From contig OX328096.1 of the NCBI GenBank assembly GCA_946811185.2, positions 64,998,845 through 65,062,844 of the forward strand: a stretch of DNA of 64,000 nucleotides, read 5' to 3'. This DNA is from Hippopus hippopus (taxonomy: Eukaryota; Mollusca; Bivalvia; Cardiida; Cardiidae). This document shows positions 11,566 through 23,469 of this stretch, in pieces. Position numbers and translations under genes: made by a program. Each line of letters starts with the position of its first letter. Position 1 is the stretch's first letter. The notes under the pieces are model-generated. The model saw nothing but the letters and a program-made list of their open reading frames with translations, did no database searches and was not told where the DNA came from.

Positions 11566-12217
11566 GCATTCTGATAGTATTGCATAGCAATACCGAGTCC
11601 CCTACTGGCCGTATATATCGCTTGCAGGTATAGTTTGTGAAACTCTGTGGAGGAGAAAGAACGTATTTGACCCACTTTCAGAATTATAAGCATCATATCT
11701 GTCTTCGTATGACCTTTACCTTGTGAGATGACCTTGACCTTATAATCAGCAGGTGTGTACCAATGAGAGGTACCAGCTTACCATGTATAAGTGTTATAAC
11801 TAAAGTACTTTGAATATACAGAGAAATGACTATGAAAATTTTGAGGATAACTTTTCATGATAAGGGTTAAAATTATTTACCTTGACCTTGGACATATAAC
11901 CCACAGAAGATCGGTATCAATGACAGGTACCTACATACCAAACATGAGCCTTGTAAGTAAAAAAGTCGGGAAAACTGTTTTTTCAGTGAAATTTTTTAAG
12001 TCCAAGGCCCGTAATTTCGTCAAAAATCAGTGGACAGGGACAAAACTCGAACTTGATCTGTAACTCATGGTGGTTGACTTACACACCAAAAATCAGCTCA
12101 ATATCTGCCAGCGTTTAGAAAAAAAGTCCGGAAAACTGATTTGCGTACAGACTGATGGACAGACAGACGAAGTGCAAACCTAAAGTCCCCTTCGGCTTCG
12201 CCGGTAGGGGACTAATA
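11566..12217. repeat. Dispersed element with AGTCCCCTAC-type ends
   Basis: It opens GTATTGCATAGCAATACC (a hairpin) then GAGTCCCCTACTGGCC, and closes GCCGGTAGGGGACT followed by AATAATG. The two ends are thus short inverted phrases. Inside are repeated GACCTTGACCTTG-like stretches and a GGACAGACAGACGAAGTG tail. Elements of this shape are, from memory, common in bivalve genomes. No coding potential. Confidence 0.65.
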
Positions 12218-12815
12218 ATGAAAATGGATTCTAACTTATGAAAAAGAGGGCTATGAGGGCCCCACATCGCACACCTAATCCAAGAAGTTTTTACAATGCT
12301 AAGTAAGACAATGTGTCTTCAAAAGCTCTATTCAGCTCAGTGGAAAAGTTTGAGAAATTTTGTAGAAAATCACTCATAGTGGAGGTGTTTGATGGTTCTT
12401 TAGTAGCTTTCTATTTTTTAGCTCTTATCAGCAACCTTGTTCTAAAGAGAGAAACTGTTTGAGCAATTTTAATACAGGGTCAAAGTATTTGTGTGAAGTT
12501 ACATGTATACATGGAATGGGTTAAAAATAAAAACGTTTGTCTCTATCTACATATAGGTCTGCAAAGCCATTTGTACAAATATGGTGGATGTAGACTCAGG
12601 AACATTTCTAAGAAACAAATCCTTGCATTGGTGTAGGCTGAAAATTTGTTAATTTCTTTTTACTATTATTATTATTTTTAGCCCCGATAGCCATAGTGTT
12701 CAACGAAGCAAATGCATTTTGGAAGTTTATGTGAAGGGGCACCTATGGAAAATTAGAAAAGTGGTTGAAGAAAAAGAAGTAACAGAGAGGTTTATTTTTT
12801 TCCCTTTTTAGCTTT
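12218..12815. other. Intronic sequence, nothing recognised
   Basis: AT-rich DNA in NOL12 intron 1, without a supported frame or repeat match. Short phrases such as TTTTTAGCTTT recur in the tandem array that follows. Confidence 0.45.
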
Positions 12816-13160
12816 GGTGGCTATCTTGTTAAGTTTAGCAGAACCATGTGAGCAATGTTGAGGCTATCTTGTTAAGCTTAGCAGAACCATGTGAGAAATG
12901 TTGAAGCTATCTTGTTAAGCTAAGCAGAACCATGTGAATGAGCAATGTTAATAGGGGACTGATAAGGTGTCACCTTAACATAGAGGTTTATTTTTTTCCT
13001 TTTTAGCTTTGGTGGCCATCTTGTTAAGCTAAGCAGAACCATGTGAGCAATGTTGAGGTTATCTTGTTAAGCTTAGCAGAACCATGTGAGCAATGTTGAG
13101 GTTATCTTGTTAAGCTTAGCAGAACCATGTGAGCAATGTTGATAGGGGACTGATAGGTTG
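12816..13160. repeat. ~43-bp tandem array
   Basis: Six or more units of TATCTTGTTAAGCTTAGCAG followed by AACCATGTGAGCAATGTTGAG, period about 43 bp, in two blocks. The blocks are separated by a larger duplication: GGTTTATTTTTTTCC, AGCTTTGGTGGC and ATAGGGGACTGATA occur in both. Several adjacent units are identical, suggesting recent expansion. Confidence 0.85.
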
Positions 13161-13689
13161 TCACCTTATGAATATTTGTGAAGTTATCTTAACCTCCCCC
13201 CCCCCCTTCCCTATTTCTTGAAACTGAAGTGGTTAAAGTCTTTTTCTTTAAATTACAATTTTCAGCTTCTACAATTGATCAGAATTGTTTAAGCATTCTC
13301 CTAAAGAGTTGCACAAAGAACATTTCTTTTGTGAAATTGCATCAAAACTCTCTTCCCGGTTTAAAAAAAAGAAGTGGCTTAAAAAGCTTCTTTCAGCTCT
13401 AATGGCCATATTTTTCTGCATAGCATTAAAATTTGAGCAATTTTGGCAGAAAGTCACCTAAGACAGATTTGTGTAAATTTGCACTAAAGGCTCTCACTTG
13501 TTAGGGAAAAAAGATCTTTTTTTGTTACCTAATGTGGCCATTTTGTTAAGCAGAGCAAAACCATTTGAGCAATTTTGGTTGAAAGTCACCCTAAGAAACA
13601 TCTCTGTGTAAATCTATCAAAACCCCCTCCCTAGTTTAGAGAGATGGTTTAGAGAGATAAGTTGTTTAAAGTTGTAAATGGCTTTTAAA

Positions 13690-13940
13690 TGGTCGGCTGG
13701 CCACCTGATTAGAGTAATCACAAAATTCTGAAACCCTTCAGCTGGGTGGAAACTCGTGTTACTGCAAATTGTAACAGCTGCACTTGCAACTTTTCAACAT
13801 CTTGTCTGCTGTAGTTACTTTATTATGAAAACCCCTTTTCACCTTGCTATGTGCAAGGTAAATTGGCATAAAAAAGTAATCCCTTTCCCAACTGCATTAT
13901 TATGAAGTGAAAGGCATTTTTTGAATATTGTTTAGCACAA
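13690..13940. repeat. Dispersed repeat C (pair with 20231-20500)
   Basis: The order GGTCGGC, GATTAGAG, CACAAAA-TC-GAAACCC, then CCTTATTAT/CTTTATTAT, and the GCATAAAAAAGTAATCCC-type tail is shared with 20231-20500. Similarity is diverged but colinear over ~250 bp. There are no visible inverted ends, so the class is unknown. Confidence 0.5.
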
Positions 13941-14739
13941 AATCATTTCATAATACCAATACTACAGTAAAACCTTGCCTCAAGACCACCCCGAGAATAC
14001 AAGCAACCTGCTATTACATGCAATTTTTGTCAGAACTGAATTTTTCCTCCTTAACTACCAACGATCATGTACCTAGAAATACAAGCACCCAGTCATTCTA
14101 AAATTAACACCACAGTTTTCAGTACCAATATGAAATAACCTGTAGATTTTAAGCCCGTTAAATGACCACTCAATTTCATTTCTTTTTACCAGTCAGCTAA
14201 TTTCACAACTTCATTACGACCAGCTGATTTTCGTAAGTCCTTTGTTGTGAACTATAGGCTGTGCTAGTTTTTTTTTTGAGCCGGATGAAATCAACACTCA
14301 ATTATTGATTCACTGTTTTTTATTGACTATCGAAACATAATTGTGTTTATTGATCAGGATTTTACGTACAATAATTAGATGTAGTAACTTGATATTTTTA
14401 AGAATTAATTCAGCTTTTACTAGTATGCGGTTAACAGGCATCTATGACACATTGCTGACCCAGGTAAAAACATGCCCATATCTAAGTGATTACGATTAAT
14501 TGTTTGTAGTAGTAGTGACATATTATTATCATGAGCCATTAAAAGTCACCTTTTAGTTGTGACAACATAACCAAAATGGAAAGCACCATAACTAAGATTT
14601 TGAACTTGTGGCTTAACCTATTTGCCGCCCTCCTTGTTTGTAACAAGTCATTTAGTTGACATGATATCCCTCGTTCAAAAAAGACCTTTTTTTATACAAA
14701 TATATAAGAGGGTATTGTGTTTTGCATGTGCACACGGGC
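13941..14739. other. Intronic sequence, nothing firm
   Basis: Intron 1 of the NOL12-like gene. A stretch near 13970 (ACAGTAAAACCTTG) resembles the ends of pogo/Tc-type MITEs, but I find no matching inverse end. No supported coding frame. Confidence 0.4.
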
Positions 14740-15085
14740 TTTTTTTTTATTGGTCCATAATGAAATTATACATTAAGCCCCCTTTTTCCATGACATGGGT
14801 TTTCATTCATTAAAAAAATTAATGACCGTCTGTGGCTTATGATAAACAATATAGATATGAAGTTTCATACAACCGCGTCTAGTAGTTAAAGAGATAATGG
14901 AAATATACATCAAGCCCCCTTTTTCCATGACATGGCATGAAATAAAAACAAAAAAGGTATATCATTAGGAATACATGTGTGAAGTTTCATCAGTTTTGTC
15001 AAGGATTTCAGAAGATATCTGCCTGGACGGACGGAGAACGCAAAAACTATATCCCCTTGCCTTTGGCGGGGGATGATTATGAACT
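14740..15085. repeat. Dispersed repeat with CCCCCTTTTTCCATGACATGG
   Basis: The phrase TTTTTCCATGACATGG, preceded by AAGCCCCC, occurs twice (near 14776 and 14914), each followed by a tract ending in GAAGTTTCATA/CAG. It closes with GACGGACGGAGAACGC and CCTTGCCTTTGGCGGGGGAT, a tail type resembling the GACGGAC tails of the other bivalve repeats here. No coding potential. Confidence 0.6.
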
Positions 15086-15369
15086 GTATATATATTCTAT
15101 GCAAGTTATGGCAATACTGGTAAGATATGTTTTAACTTCGTAACAAAAACATAAAATCTTTATGATCCTTTTCAAACATGAGCCAAAATGTTTATATTAC
15201 TAAAATGCCAGGTGTAAAACGGAAGTCATTTTGTACTTTAACATTATCCGTTTCTTCATAACTGTGCTTAATGATAGAAATCCATTAGTTATAATCCCTC
15301 AGACATCATTCTATAATTTTGAGAAAAAAGATTGAGTACAGGGGTAGTTAAAATTGCTTTAACAAGCAC

Positions 15370-15565
15370 ATTTATCCTTTACCAAACAGTCCAAAGTCCG
15401 AACGACCTCAAAGATGGTATTTGGTGACCAGCAATTTTCTCCTTTACCCACGATGTTTTCAATCAATCTAAGAACAAATTTCAATTTGTGAGTCAAATTC
15501 GTGTCGTCTGCAACTGCTTTCAATTTGGACAAGTCTTAAATTTTGTTGTTTGGTAAAGAGTTAAT
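15370..15565. repeat. MITE family A, diverged copy
   Basis: It begins CCTTTACCAAACAGTCC and ends TTTGGTAAAGAGTTAA. The inner palindrome has lost much of its left half, but TTCTCCTTTACCCACGATG and the CAACTGCTTTCAATTTGGAC phrase are kept. No coding potential. Confidence 0.7.
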
Positions 15566-16139
15566 TGTATTTGCTATGCATTTAAAACTGACAATGTAAC
15601 AGTTTTAAGAAAAAAAAAACCTTAAGTTTTAATGGTATATGAATGTTAAATAAACATATTGGCAGTATAAATCAGGTTTTACTAAAGTACTATCAACTGA
15701 ATGAGAAGTATAGTATATGAAAACTGTTACCTATAAACCCATATTTCTTATTTTCTTGATGGTCAGGATTAGTTCAAGTTTGATTTGACTTGATTCATTT
15801 TTATACATTTCTACTCATCTGCAACAGAAATAACTTTTACACCCATGTTGGTTCAAATTTATGCATTACTTTATAGATTCATTGAATAAATATTTAGAAA
15901 TAATATATTTTTATAGAAATATCTACAGCAAAGTCAGGTTATAATGACCCCTTAACATGACTGTATTCAACTTTTACTTGGTCTTGAGAATGTAGTATCG
16001 ATCACATCATAAGGCATTAGTTAAACAAATATCTATTGGTTCATTTCATGCAATCATATACTTTGCAACTGTCAGTAGAAAGGTATTGGTGAACAGTTAA
16101 TTGTACTGGAGTTGACACTGTTTTAACAGCTTAGGTCAT

Positions 16140-16390
16140 AGCACTGCAGTCAGTGCACCTACACATGTGCTTCCTGGCTTTCTCACAACAGTTCCGAAAC
16201 AACTTTCTTTCTCTAAAGTAAGTCACTATTTACTTTTCTCACATGCAATCATTGTTCCCTAACAGAGATGAGAGGCAAAAAATCGCTGGAAAGAAAGTTT
16301 GCCTCAACTGGGTATCGAACCTGCAACCACAAAGTCACGAGTCCTATATGCTTTCTACTGAGCTACCTGGCTAGGCCATGAACAGTTAAA
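16140..16390 (-). repeat. tRNA-derived SINE head
   Basis: On the minus strand 16306-16378 resembles a tRNA. It has a box A-like TAGCTCAGTAGAAAGC and a box B-like GGTTCGATACC, at roughly tRNA spacing. The acceptor stem does not pair well and diverged non-tRNA sequence follows, so it is a SINE head and not a tRNA gene. Confidence 0.55.
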
Positions 16391-16749
16391 AATACTTGAC
16401 AGGTCTGTCAATATCAACCCCCAGAGGGTAACAATGACCCCCATAATATTTTGAAGACAGATGAAACACTAGTCTATTTCATATAAAACTTAATACATAG
16501 TTCATTTTTCATTAAAGTTCAACAGTGAGTAAGAGCAGTTCATTTTAAAGGCCCTTTAATGCTGGGCAATGTTGCCTAAATTTGTATTCAATTTCTCTAA
16601 CATGTAAATTATCATATTTTGTGAACTGATTTTGTTGGACTGGAAAAAGAAATTTACTAGATCAGTCATCATGTAAGTGAAGTTTTTTCTTCATTTACAC
16701 TTACCTTCTCAACAGTGATACAACAGGCCGATTTTATGCTACAGCTTGT

Positions 16750-16905
16750 GATGAATTGATTGACTGATTGAATGGTTTCAACATTATTTCAGTCACATTA
16801 AGTCGACAGTTCAAATATTCATGTATTTCCAAGGTTTCACCAGCAATAGGCTAGGGCTCTGAAGTGTCACGGGTCATTCACTTTACCACTGAGCCATGAA
16901 GGACC
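16750..16905. repeat. SINE-like body
   Basis: It shares GGTTTCAACATTATTTCAGT, then CACATTAAGTCGACAGTTC, and GGCTAGGGCTCTGAAGTGTCA with the nested copy at 6381-6520. It ends in CATTCACTTTACCACTGAGCC, which may be a degenerate tRNA-like segment. Confidence 0.55.
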
Positions 16906-16967
16906 TTGTGATGAAACCACTGAAAGTGTGGCACAAGTAAAAATAATTTAGTATATATAGATAAACA

Positions 16968-18655
16968 AGAGGGCCATGATGGCCCTGAAGTCGCTGCCCT
17001 GAAGTCGCTCACCTGAGCCTTTTGACCAAACATGATCCATTTTAAATCTCTTTCGAGATATTATGACAAACATTCTAACAAGCTTTCATAACTATAGGAC
17101 TGAAAATTTGGCCTCTAGCTTGTACACAAGGTTTTTTCCAGACTCATCCAAGATGTCATCAAGATAAGCATTTTGACCAAGTTTCTAGAGTATTGAACTG
17201 AAAATGTGGCCTCTAGTGCATACACAAGTTTTTTCCAAAGATTTGACCAAGTGACCTAGTTATTGACCCGACATGACCCACTTTCAAACTCATAAAAGAT
17301 ATTATCAAGAAAAACATTCTGACCAAGTTTCGTGTGTATTGGACTGAAAATGTGGCCTCTAGATCCTACAATTTTTTTTCAAAGATTGGTCCTAGTGACC
17401 TAGTTTTTGACCTGACATGCCCCATTTTCAAAATCACCTGAGATAACATCAAGCCAAGCATTCTGACAAACTTTCCTGAGTACTGGACTGAAAATGTGGC
17501 CTCTAGCGGATACATAAGGTTTTCCTAAGATTCAGCCTCATGACCTACTTTTTGACCCAACGTGACCCATTTTCAAACTCATCAGAGACATCATCAAAAC
17601 GAACATTCTGACCTACTGTAATGAGTATTGGACTGAAAATGTGGTCTCTAGAGCGTACACAAGGTTTTTCTAGGATATTCATGACCTAGTGACCTAGTTT
17701 TTGACCCAACATAACCCATTTTCAAACTCATCCAAGACTGTATCAAGGCAAACATTCTGACCATGTTTCCAGAGTATTGGACTGAAAATGTGGCCTCTAT
17801 AGCTTACACACAATTTTTCAAAAAAAGGTGTCCTAGTGACCTAGTTTTTGACCTGACATCACCCATTTTCAAACTCATTCAAGATATCACCAAGACAAAC
17901 ATTCTGACAAACTTTCAAGAGTATTGGACTGAAAATGAGGCCTCTAGAGCGCACACAAGGTTTTTCTAAGAGTTGACTTAGTGACCTTGTATTTGTTCTG
18001 ACATGACCCATTTTCGAACTCGTCTGAGATATCATGAAGAGAAATAATCTGACCAATTTTCAAGAGTATTGGACTGAAAAAGTGGCCTCTAGAGCGTACA
18101 CAAGGTTTTTCTAAGATTTGACCTAGTGACCTAGTTTTTGACCTGACATGACCCATCTTCAAATTCTTCTGAGATATCATCAAGACAAACATTCTGACCA
18201 ACTTTCAAGAGTATTGGGCTGACAATGTGGCCTCTAGAGTGTACACAAGGTTTTTCTAAGATTTGACCTAGTGACCTAGTTTTTCACCCGACATGACCCA
18301 TTTTCGAAGTCGTCCGAGATATCATCAAGACAAACTTTCTGACTAACTTTCAAGAGTATTGGGCTGAAATTGTGGCTTCTAGAGTGCACACAAGGTTTTT
18401 CTAAGATTTGACCTAGTGACCTAGTTTTTGAACTGACAGGACCCATTTCCGAACTCGTCTGAGATATCATCAAGGCAAACATTCTGACCAAGTTTCATGA
18501 GTATCGGATTGAAAATGTGGCCTCTAGAGCGTTACACAAGGTATAAGTTGACGACGGACGACGAACGACGAATGACAGACGACGCACGACGGACACAGCA
18601 CGATCACAAAAGCTCACCTTGAGCACTTTGTGCTCATGTGAGCTAAAAAAGGCCC
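16968..18655. repeat. Bivalve ~146-bp tandem repeat element, copy 3 (most complete)
   Basis: It opens with CAAGAGGGCCATGATGGCCC and TCGCTCACCTGAGCC. About eleven units follow, period 145-146 bp between successive GACCTAGTGACC phrases. It closes with a GACGACGGACGACGAACG tail, GGACACAGCACGATCAC and the AGCTCACC...GGTGAGCT-type hairpin ending in TGAGCTAAAAAAGG. The short AGGTGAGC-type inverse phrases at the two ends suggest a mobile unit. Several minus-strand frames cross it only because the unit length keeps stops out of one frame. Confidence 0.9.
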
Positions 18656-19359
18656 TTTGTTTTTCCTTTTCACCCAGATTAAACAGCATAATTTTAACCC
18701 TTTTGCTAATGAAAGCATTTGCAAGCAAAAAATTACAAGTGGCTCCTGTGATTGGATATGTAATAAAATATAGTGGCAAAAATATGGTTACCTGTTAAAC
18801 ACAATGTTTTTTATTTATGTGCTAAATGGAAATATTTTTAATGTGTATGATATTTCATGTGTATATAAGAAACAAATATACAATCATGTTCTTTGTTATT
18901 ATTTACAGAACCAATTCATTTTATGATTCTCATATATGTACTAACATTACAAACACAAGATGATAATTATTGGGGTACATCATGGCATGATTCTTGAAGA
19001 ATGACCTGGATTTTAGATATCTAAAACAATAATAGAGGAATATAAATTCAAAGAATAAGACTGCACACATATTAAAGTTGAGGGCATATTAAGGTCACAG
19101 ACTGCTCATGCAGTTTGAAGAAAATAGTTGTCACTGTATTACTCTCTCTCTCTCTCTCTCTCCATTTGTCACAATATTTTTCACTTGTATTACCTTTGTT
19201 TCTGAACAAATGTTTACCATCCATAATTTTAAAATTTGGCACCAGCACTGGTGAAATTTCAAGGACACAGAATCGAGAGAGATTAGTATGAGTTGCAAGA
19301 ACTTGTCTTTCAAATGATGTAAAATAAATATGTTAAAACTAAAGAGCAACATACTGTAC
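18656..19359. other. Intronic sequence with a CT run
   Basis: AT-rich DNA in NOL12 intron 1. A (CT)11 tract lies at about 19141-19162. Nothing else is recognisable. Confidence 0.5.
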
Positions 19360-19485
19360 CGAAATAAAACCCGACAGAGGTTTGTTTTTTTTCAATCATA
19401 GCGTAAAAAGTTTAGGATCGGCAGCATTTTCTAGGGAAGGTCAGGAAACCCTAAACACAGATATTTTTTCGATAGGCCTTATTTA
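19360..19485. repeat. MITE family B, fragment
   Basis: It contains AAAAAGTTTAGGATCGGCAG, CATTTTCTAGG, GGAAACCCTAAACACAGATA and TTTTTTCGATAGGCC. These match, in inverse order, the left half of the element at 24600-24850. Confidence 0.65.
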
Positions 19486-20230
19486 TGAAATAGGATGAGG
19501 AGTGACTGTCAAAAAAATTTACTTTTTCCCGTTGCTCCTTTCGTTTGAACTATTACCACTGTTTACAACTCATGTTTTTGAATTTGAAAGACTATGGTTC
19601 AGTCAGATTTCAATTAAGGTAGTTTAACAATACACTTTGACATACCAGTAATCTTTCTTTCTTTCCTGAAAGTTTAAAAGATCTGCATTTCTGTTGTTTA
19701 GTAGAGTGGCTGGTTTTTCAGAATCCTGGTTAATCCTACCGACATCATTTTACACAGAGCTAGGTTTTGGGAATGGATAAATTTACTTTTCCTTTCAGGG
19801 TATATAATGTAACAATTACCTTGCCATATGGTTCTTATGTGCCACTTCAATCTGTTTGAAATAATGATTTTATATTCCAATCTTATCTGATTTAGAGTAA
19901 AAATAAAAAAACATGTTTATTTACAATAGTAAAGTGTGTCACTTTGTCCAACCTTTTTGTTTACAGAACTCGCTATACTATGTTTTGATTGGCTGATATG
20001 ACCTGTCAATCAAAATCGGCAGAAAGGTCAATTGCCTTATAACCAAAACATCCACTCCATTTACTCTGTAAGTCCAATTTACCAAACTCAGCTGGTATTC
20101 CATCATCTGTCACCTATTTGGTTGTCTCAATTTTACAGTGCTAAAATAACCAAAGTACTTCTCTTGCTTTGCACAGTTTTCTTTCATCCAATCTCAGAGA
20201 AAAGAAAAAAAGAATGTATGTGTCCTTTTT

Positions 20231-20500
20231 AATCGGTCGGCGTGAGCTGGACGATTAGAGAGACCACAAAAACTCCGAAACCCGTCTGCTGAGGGCAAAC
20301 TGATGTAACTTCAACTCATAATGGCTTTTACTTATAGGCTTTTAACACTAATACTAGCTGTTGTGACCTTATTATATTGAACTTTTAACCCTGATAAGCG
20401 CAAGAATACGAACTTGTAGTAAACAGGCCTTCAAGTAATCCCATACCTAACTTTTCAATTATGTAATAAATGGCGGCTACAGTTTGTTTAGCACTGAATT
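20231..20500. repeat. Dispersed repeat C (pair with 13690-13940)
   Basis: Colinear with 13690-13940: GGTCGGCGTGAGCTGG, GATTAGAGAGACCACAAAAA, CTCCGAAACCC, GACCTTATTATATTG, then AAGTAATCCC. Both copies lie in NOL12 intron 1 in the same orientation. Confidence 0.5.
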
Positions 20501-20799
20501 AGGTAATAATAGGCCTACTAGCATTATCAGAATCTCGGGCCAGCAAAAACTAGAAATTTTATAGCAGTTTACTTTCAAAACGGTTAGAAGAAATGGGGTA
20601 AGTGATAAAGCTTAAAGATTATGAATGAAACAAGTGCAAATCAAGAGTATCGGGTTATGTTAACACATCGTGTAGTCATCTACTCTCCACATTATTCGGC
20701 AAACTTCGAGTGATCCGTTGATCAGGTTATACAATATTACGGGATCGGCCGAGTTTTGACGAGTGCCGTTCGTATATATAGCAGCCTTTCATTAGTATT

Positions 20800-20930
20800 C
20801 AAAGTAGAAGGCTGGGATGACAAAGTAGAAGGCAGGGGGTATGGGGGTCGTCCCCCAGTGGGGGTGCAGGGGGCAGCGCCCCTGCTAGGGGGGCCAGGGG
20901 GGCAAAGCCTCCCCGGCCAAAATTGAATTT
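20800..20930. other. GC-rich G/C-run tract
   Basis: About 100 bp of runs of four to six G or C in an AT-rich setting. It contains GGGGGTCGTCCCCC, GGGGGCAGCGCCCC, and GGGG tracts followed by CAAAGCCTCCCC, so several short hairpins and G-quadruplex-type runs are possible. GTAGAAGGC is repeated just upstream. I do not know its origin. Confidence 0.6.
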
Positions 20931-23220
20931 AGAGCTTTCCAGGGGGTCAGTTATTAGCTCTCCTGGACTTAATTTATACCTTCTAGAATGTAAAAATATT
21001 CAGAAAACCTCTGAAGTTACTTATGATTTCAGGGAAAATGCAGTAAAATTAAAAAATGTTACGAAACTGTATTTTATTTTCTGCCTTATGTCCAAATATA
21101 CTTAGGGGCAGTTTGATCAGGGGTCTGCAATAACCTTTTGGATAAAATTCTGAAAAAAATCACATCGCTGGTTACAGCAATTTTTTTTCATTTTCTTGGT
21201 TCATTGACCAATCTTTTCTAGTTCTCAAATCTTTAATCAAATTTTTGGAAACACTGTAGACCCAAGTCAGCCTGCTTCCTATATAGGGTATGCAATGTGG
21301 CATCCATTCTGTTTTATGGTAAAACAAATCTTACCTTCATATAGAACAAAATGAATGCCTCATTTTTTTACAATGTTCCCAATAGCTTTTTAATTCAAGG
21401 TGCGCTTACCCCCTGAGCTGTAAATCTGGGGGTAAGATTCATATTAGAGGGTATGACAATAATGGTTCCCAACTAGATATAAAGCAATCCATATTGATGA
21501 TTTGCAGCATAAAAGTCTGTTATGTTAAGATATTTATGTAAATTCATTGCTTGAAGTCATTAAAAAGCTGAAACAGCAGTCTGACGTGACTCTGATAGGA
21601 CAATGTCATGGGTTTCCGCGTTTTTTGCATCTATCAATTTTTCATGTCTTTTTAATTTCTGGAAATGTATTTCTGCATGATTTGACAAAAAATTATCAGT
21701 AAGGGTAACAGGTAACTTGAAAACTTGTTATTTTACACAAAACAAGCTATTATTTGCCTTTTTTGTCCATGTATTTTTTACGCGAGGTCTCGCGTGTAAC
21801 CAACATTTGTTGCGTGAATTTCAATTCTATAACGTGATTTACGCAAGAATTTGCGCGAGTGGGAACACTCTTTTAGATGCTTTTTTTTTTTGCCAGTGCT
21901 ATGCACTGTCAACTCATAACTTGCGTTCTGGAACTCAGATCATAATGCTGTAACCAGTACATGTGAACAAGACAGACCGGACCTTTTTACTGACCATTTT
22001 ACACTACAGACACCAGTGTTCAAGTTCCAGTTGTTTTTCATTCAAAGCAATGATCGGTAATGCCACACAGCCATGGTGAAATTTTGGAATACCTACCACT
22101 GGAGGATTTCGCCTTTTTCGGGAAAAAGTTGATTATTGTGGCCTGACGTTTCATTAATTAAAGGCCTTAGCCAACTTCCATTCGACCAGTGTTCAGAAAA
22201 TTTTCTATGTGGTGTTGATATAAACAATAAGATTCGGAATCGCGGCATAAGGAAAGACATATCGAATCTATCGTGGATGCTGATTTATTGACTTCGATTT
22301 AAACGTGAGCAAACAGAAAGAGTAGACTGTTTTGTATTTTTTTTTTTTAATGCAAAAAGTACTACAAATTTCTACTTTCATTTTCTAAACTTACTCAAAA
22401 AGTAGACGGCTGAAAATGTGAAATAGACGGCAATTTTGCCGTCAGCCGCCTCTTAATGAAAAGGCTGATAGTATGTGTCTTGGTTGATGATTTGATTATC
22501 AAATGTGCTTGAACAATGTGATAAAAGCGAGACTATCACTACTAAACACACAGGAAAGTCCGTTTCGGAAAAGTTACTGCATAAATTGACAAATAAATTT
22601 CACTGCCTCGTAGTTGAAGGAAGGGGGTTAGAAATGAAATTTAAGTGCAATGTGTGCATGAAATACAAGATCAGTAGTATATGGGCGAAGGAGGGGTCTA
22701 CAAATATACAAAAGGACAGTAAGTCAAGGCACTCTAAAAAACTGCATTTTGAATTTCTCTAGTCTTCCCTGAAAAATGTCATAGTATACTCTTTTAAGTT
22801 GAAAAGATTTCTAATGACAAGGATAGAAAACTGTGAAAATAGGAGCATGTGTTTTTAACCAACGTTTTCCCTGTCTCACAACTTACAAAAAAGTATGTCC
22901 AACATAGACACATAATTTGTTTATAAGGAAAACAATTAATATCACAGAAAACAATTTGATTCTTAAAATAAGTTGTAAAAAACAATTAAAAGAGTAGAAC
23001 TAGGTTGTATAAAACAACTTAGGTCAATTTCTTATCTGGAGCTCTGAAGGACAGTTAAAAAAGGGGGCTCCTACGTGGCTTTGTTATAATGTATAGGATT
23101 TCTATCCCATACATAGTTCAGACAACTGCCATTTGATTTGTGATTTCAAACTTTTGTAGTTATTCAGTGTCGACTGATTACAGTGCTGACAGCACTTTGA
23201 TTTTTAAAACTCTTACTGTT
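20931..23220. other. Intronic sequence, nothing recognised
   Basis: Intron 1 of the NOL12-like gene. No supported exon, terminal repeat or tRNA-like sequence seen. A few frames of 60-85 codons lack any recognisable domain. Confidence 0.45.
21220..21225. other. Not annotated further
   Basis: Placeholder within featureless intron. No signal is claimed here. Confidence 0.05.
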
Positions 23221-23443
23221 TAACTCTTCAACACACAACTCACTTCCAGGCTAGTCCAAATTGAAAGCATTAGCAGAATAAATTTTAATCTAAAATTGAA
23301 TTTTGTTTTTTGAAGGGAAGAAATCATTGTGGGAAAAAAAAATGAAAAAGCTGATTATCAGCATTTTCTTTTTTTCCCATGTTTTCAAAGGCCTTCTTCC
23401 TTAGGCACATTAACAGTCAGGATTGTATCGTAAAGGCTTAAGA
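23221..23443. repeat. MITE family A, inverted copy
   Basis: It starts TTAACTCTTCAACACACAAC and ends GTAAAGGCTTAA. It carries the palindrome CATTGTGGGAAAAAAAAA ... TTTTTTTCCCATG around GCTGATTATCAGC. The GTCCAAATTGAAAGC phrase is at the left end, so the copy is in the opposite orientation to 11052-11279. Confidence 0.7.
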
Positions 23444-23469
23444 AACCCTGATATGTCTGTAACAGCATG

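Noticed and set aside
12816..13160. CRISPR-like array
   Set aside because: Units are contiguous with no unique spacers, in eukaryotic DNA. The same applies to the other tandem arrays.
17763..18491. Several 65-95-codon frames in the 17-18.5 kb region
   Set aside because: They are phases of the ~146-bp repeat and share the same repeated peptide phrases.
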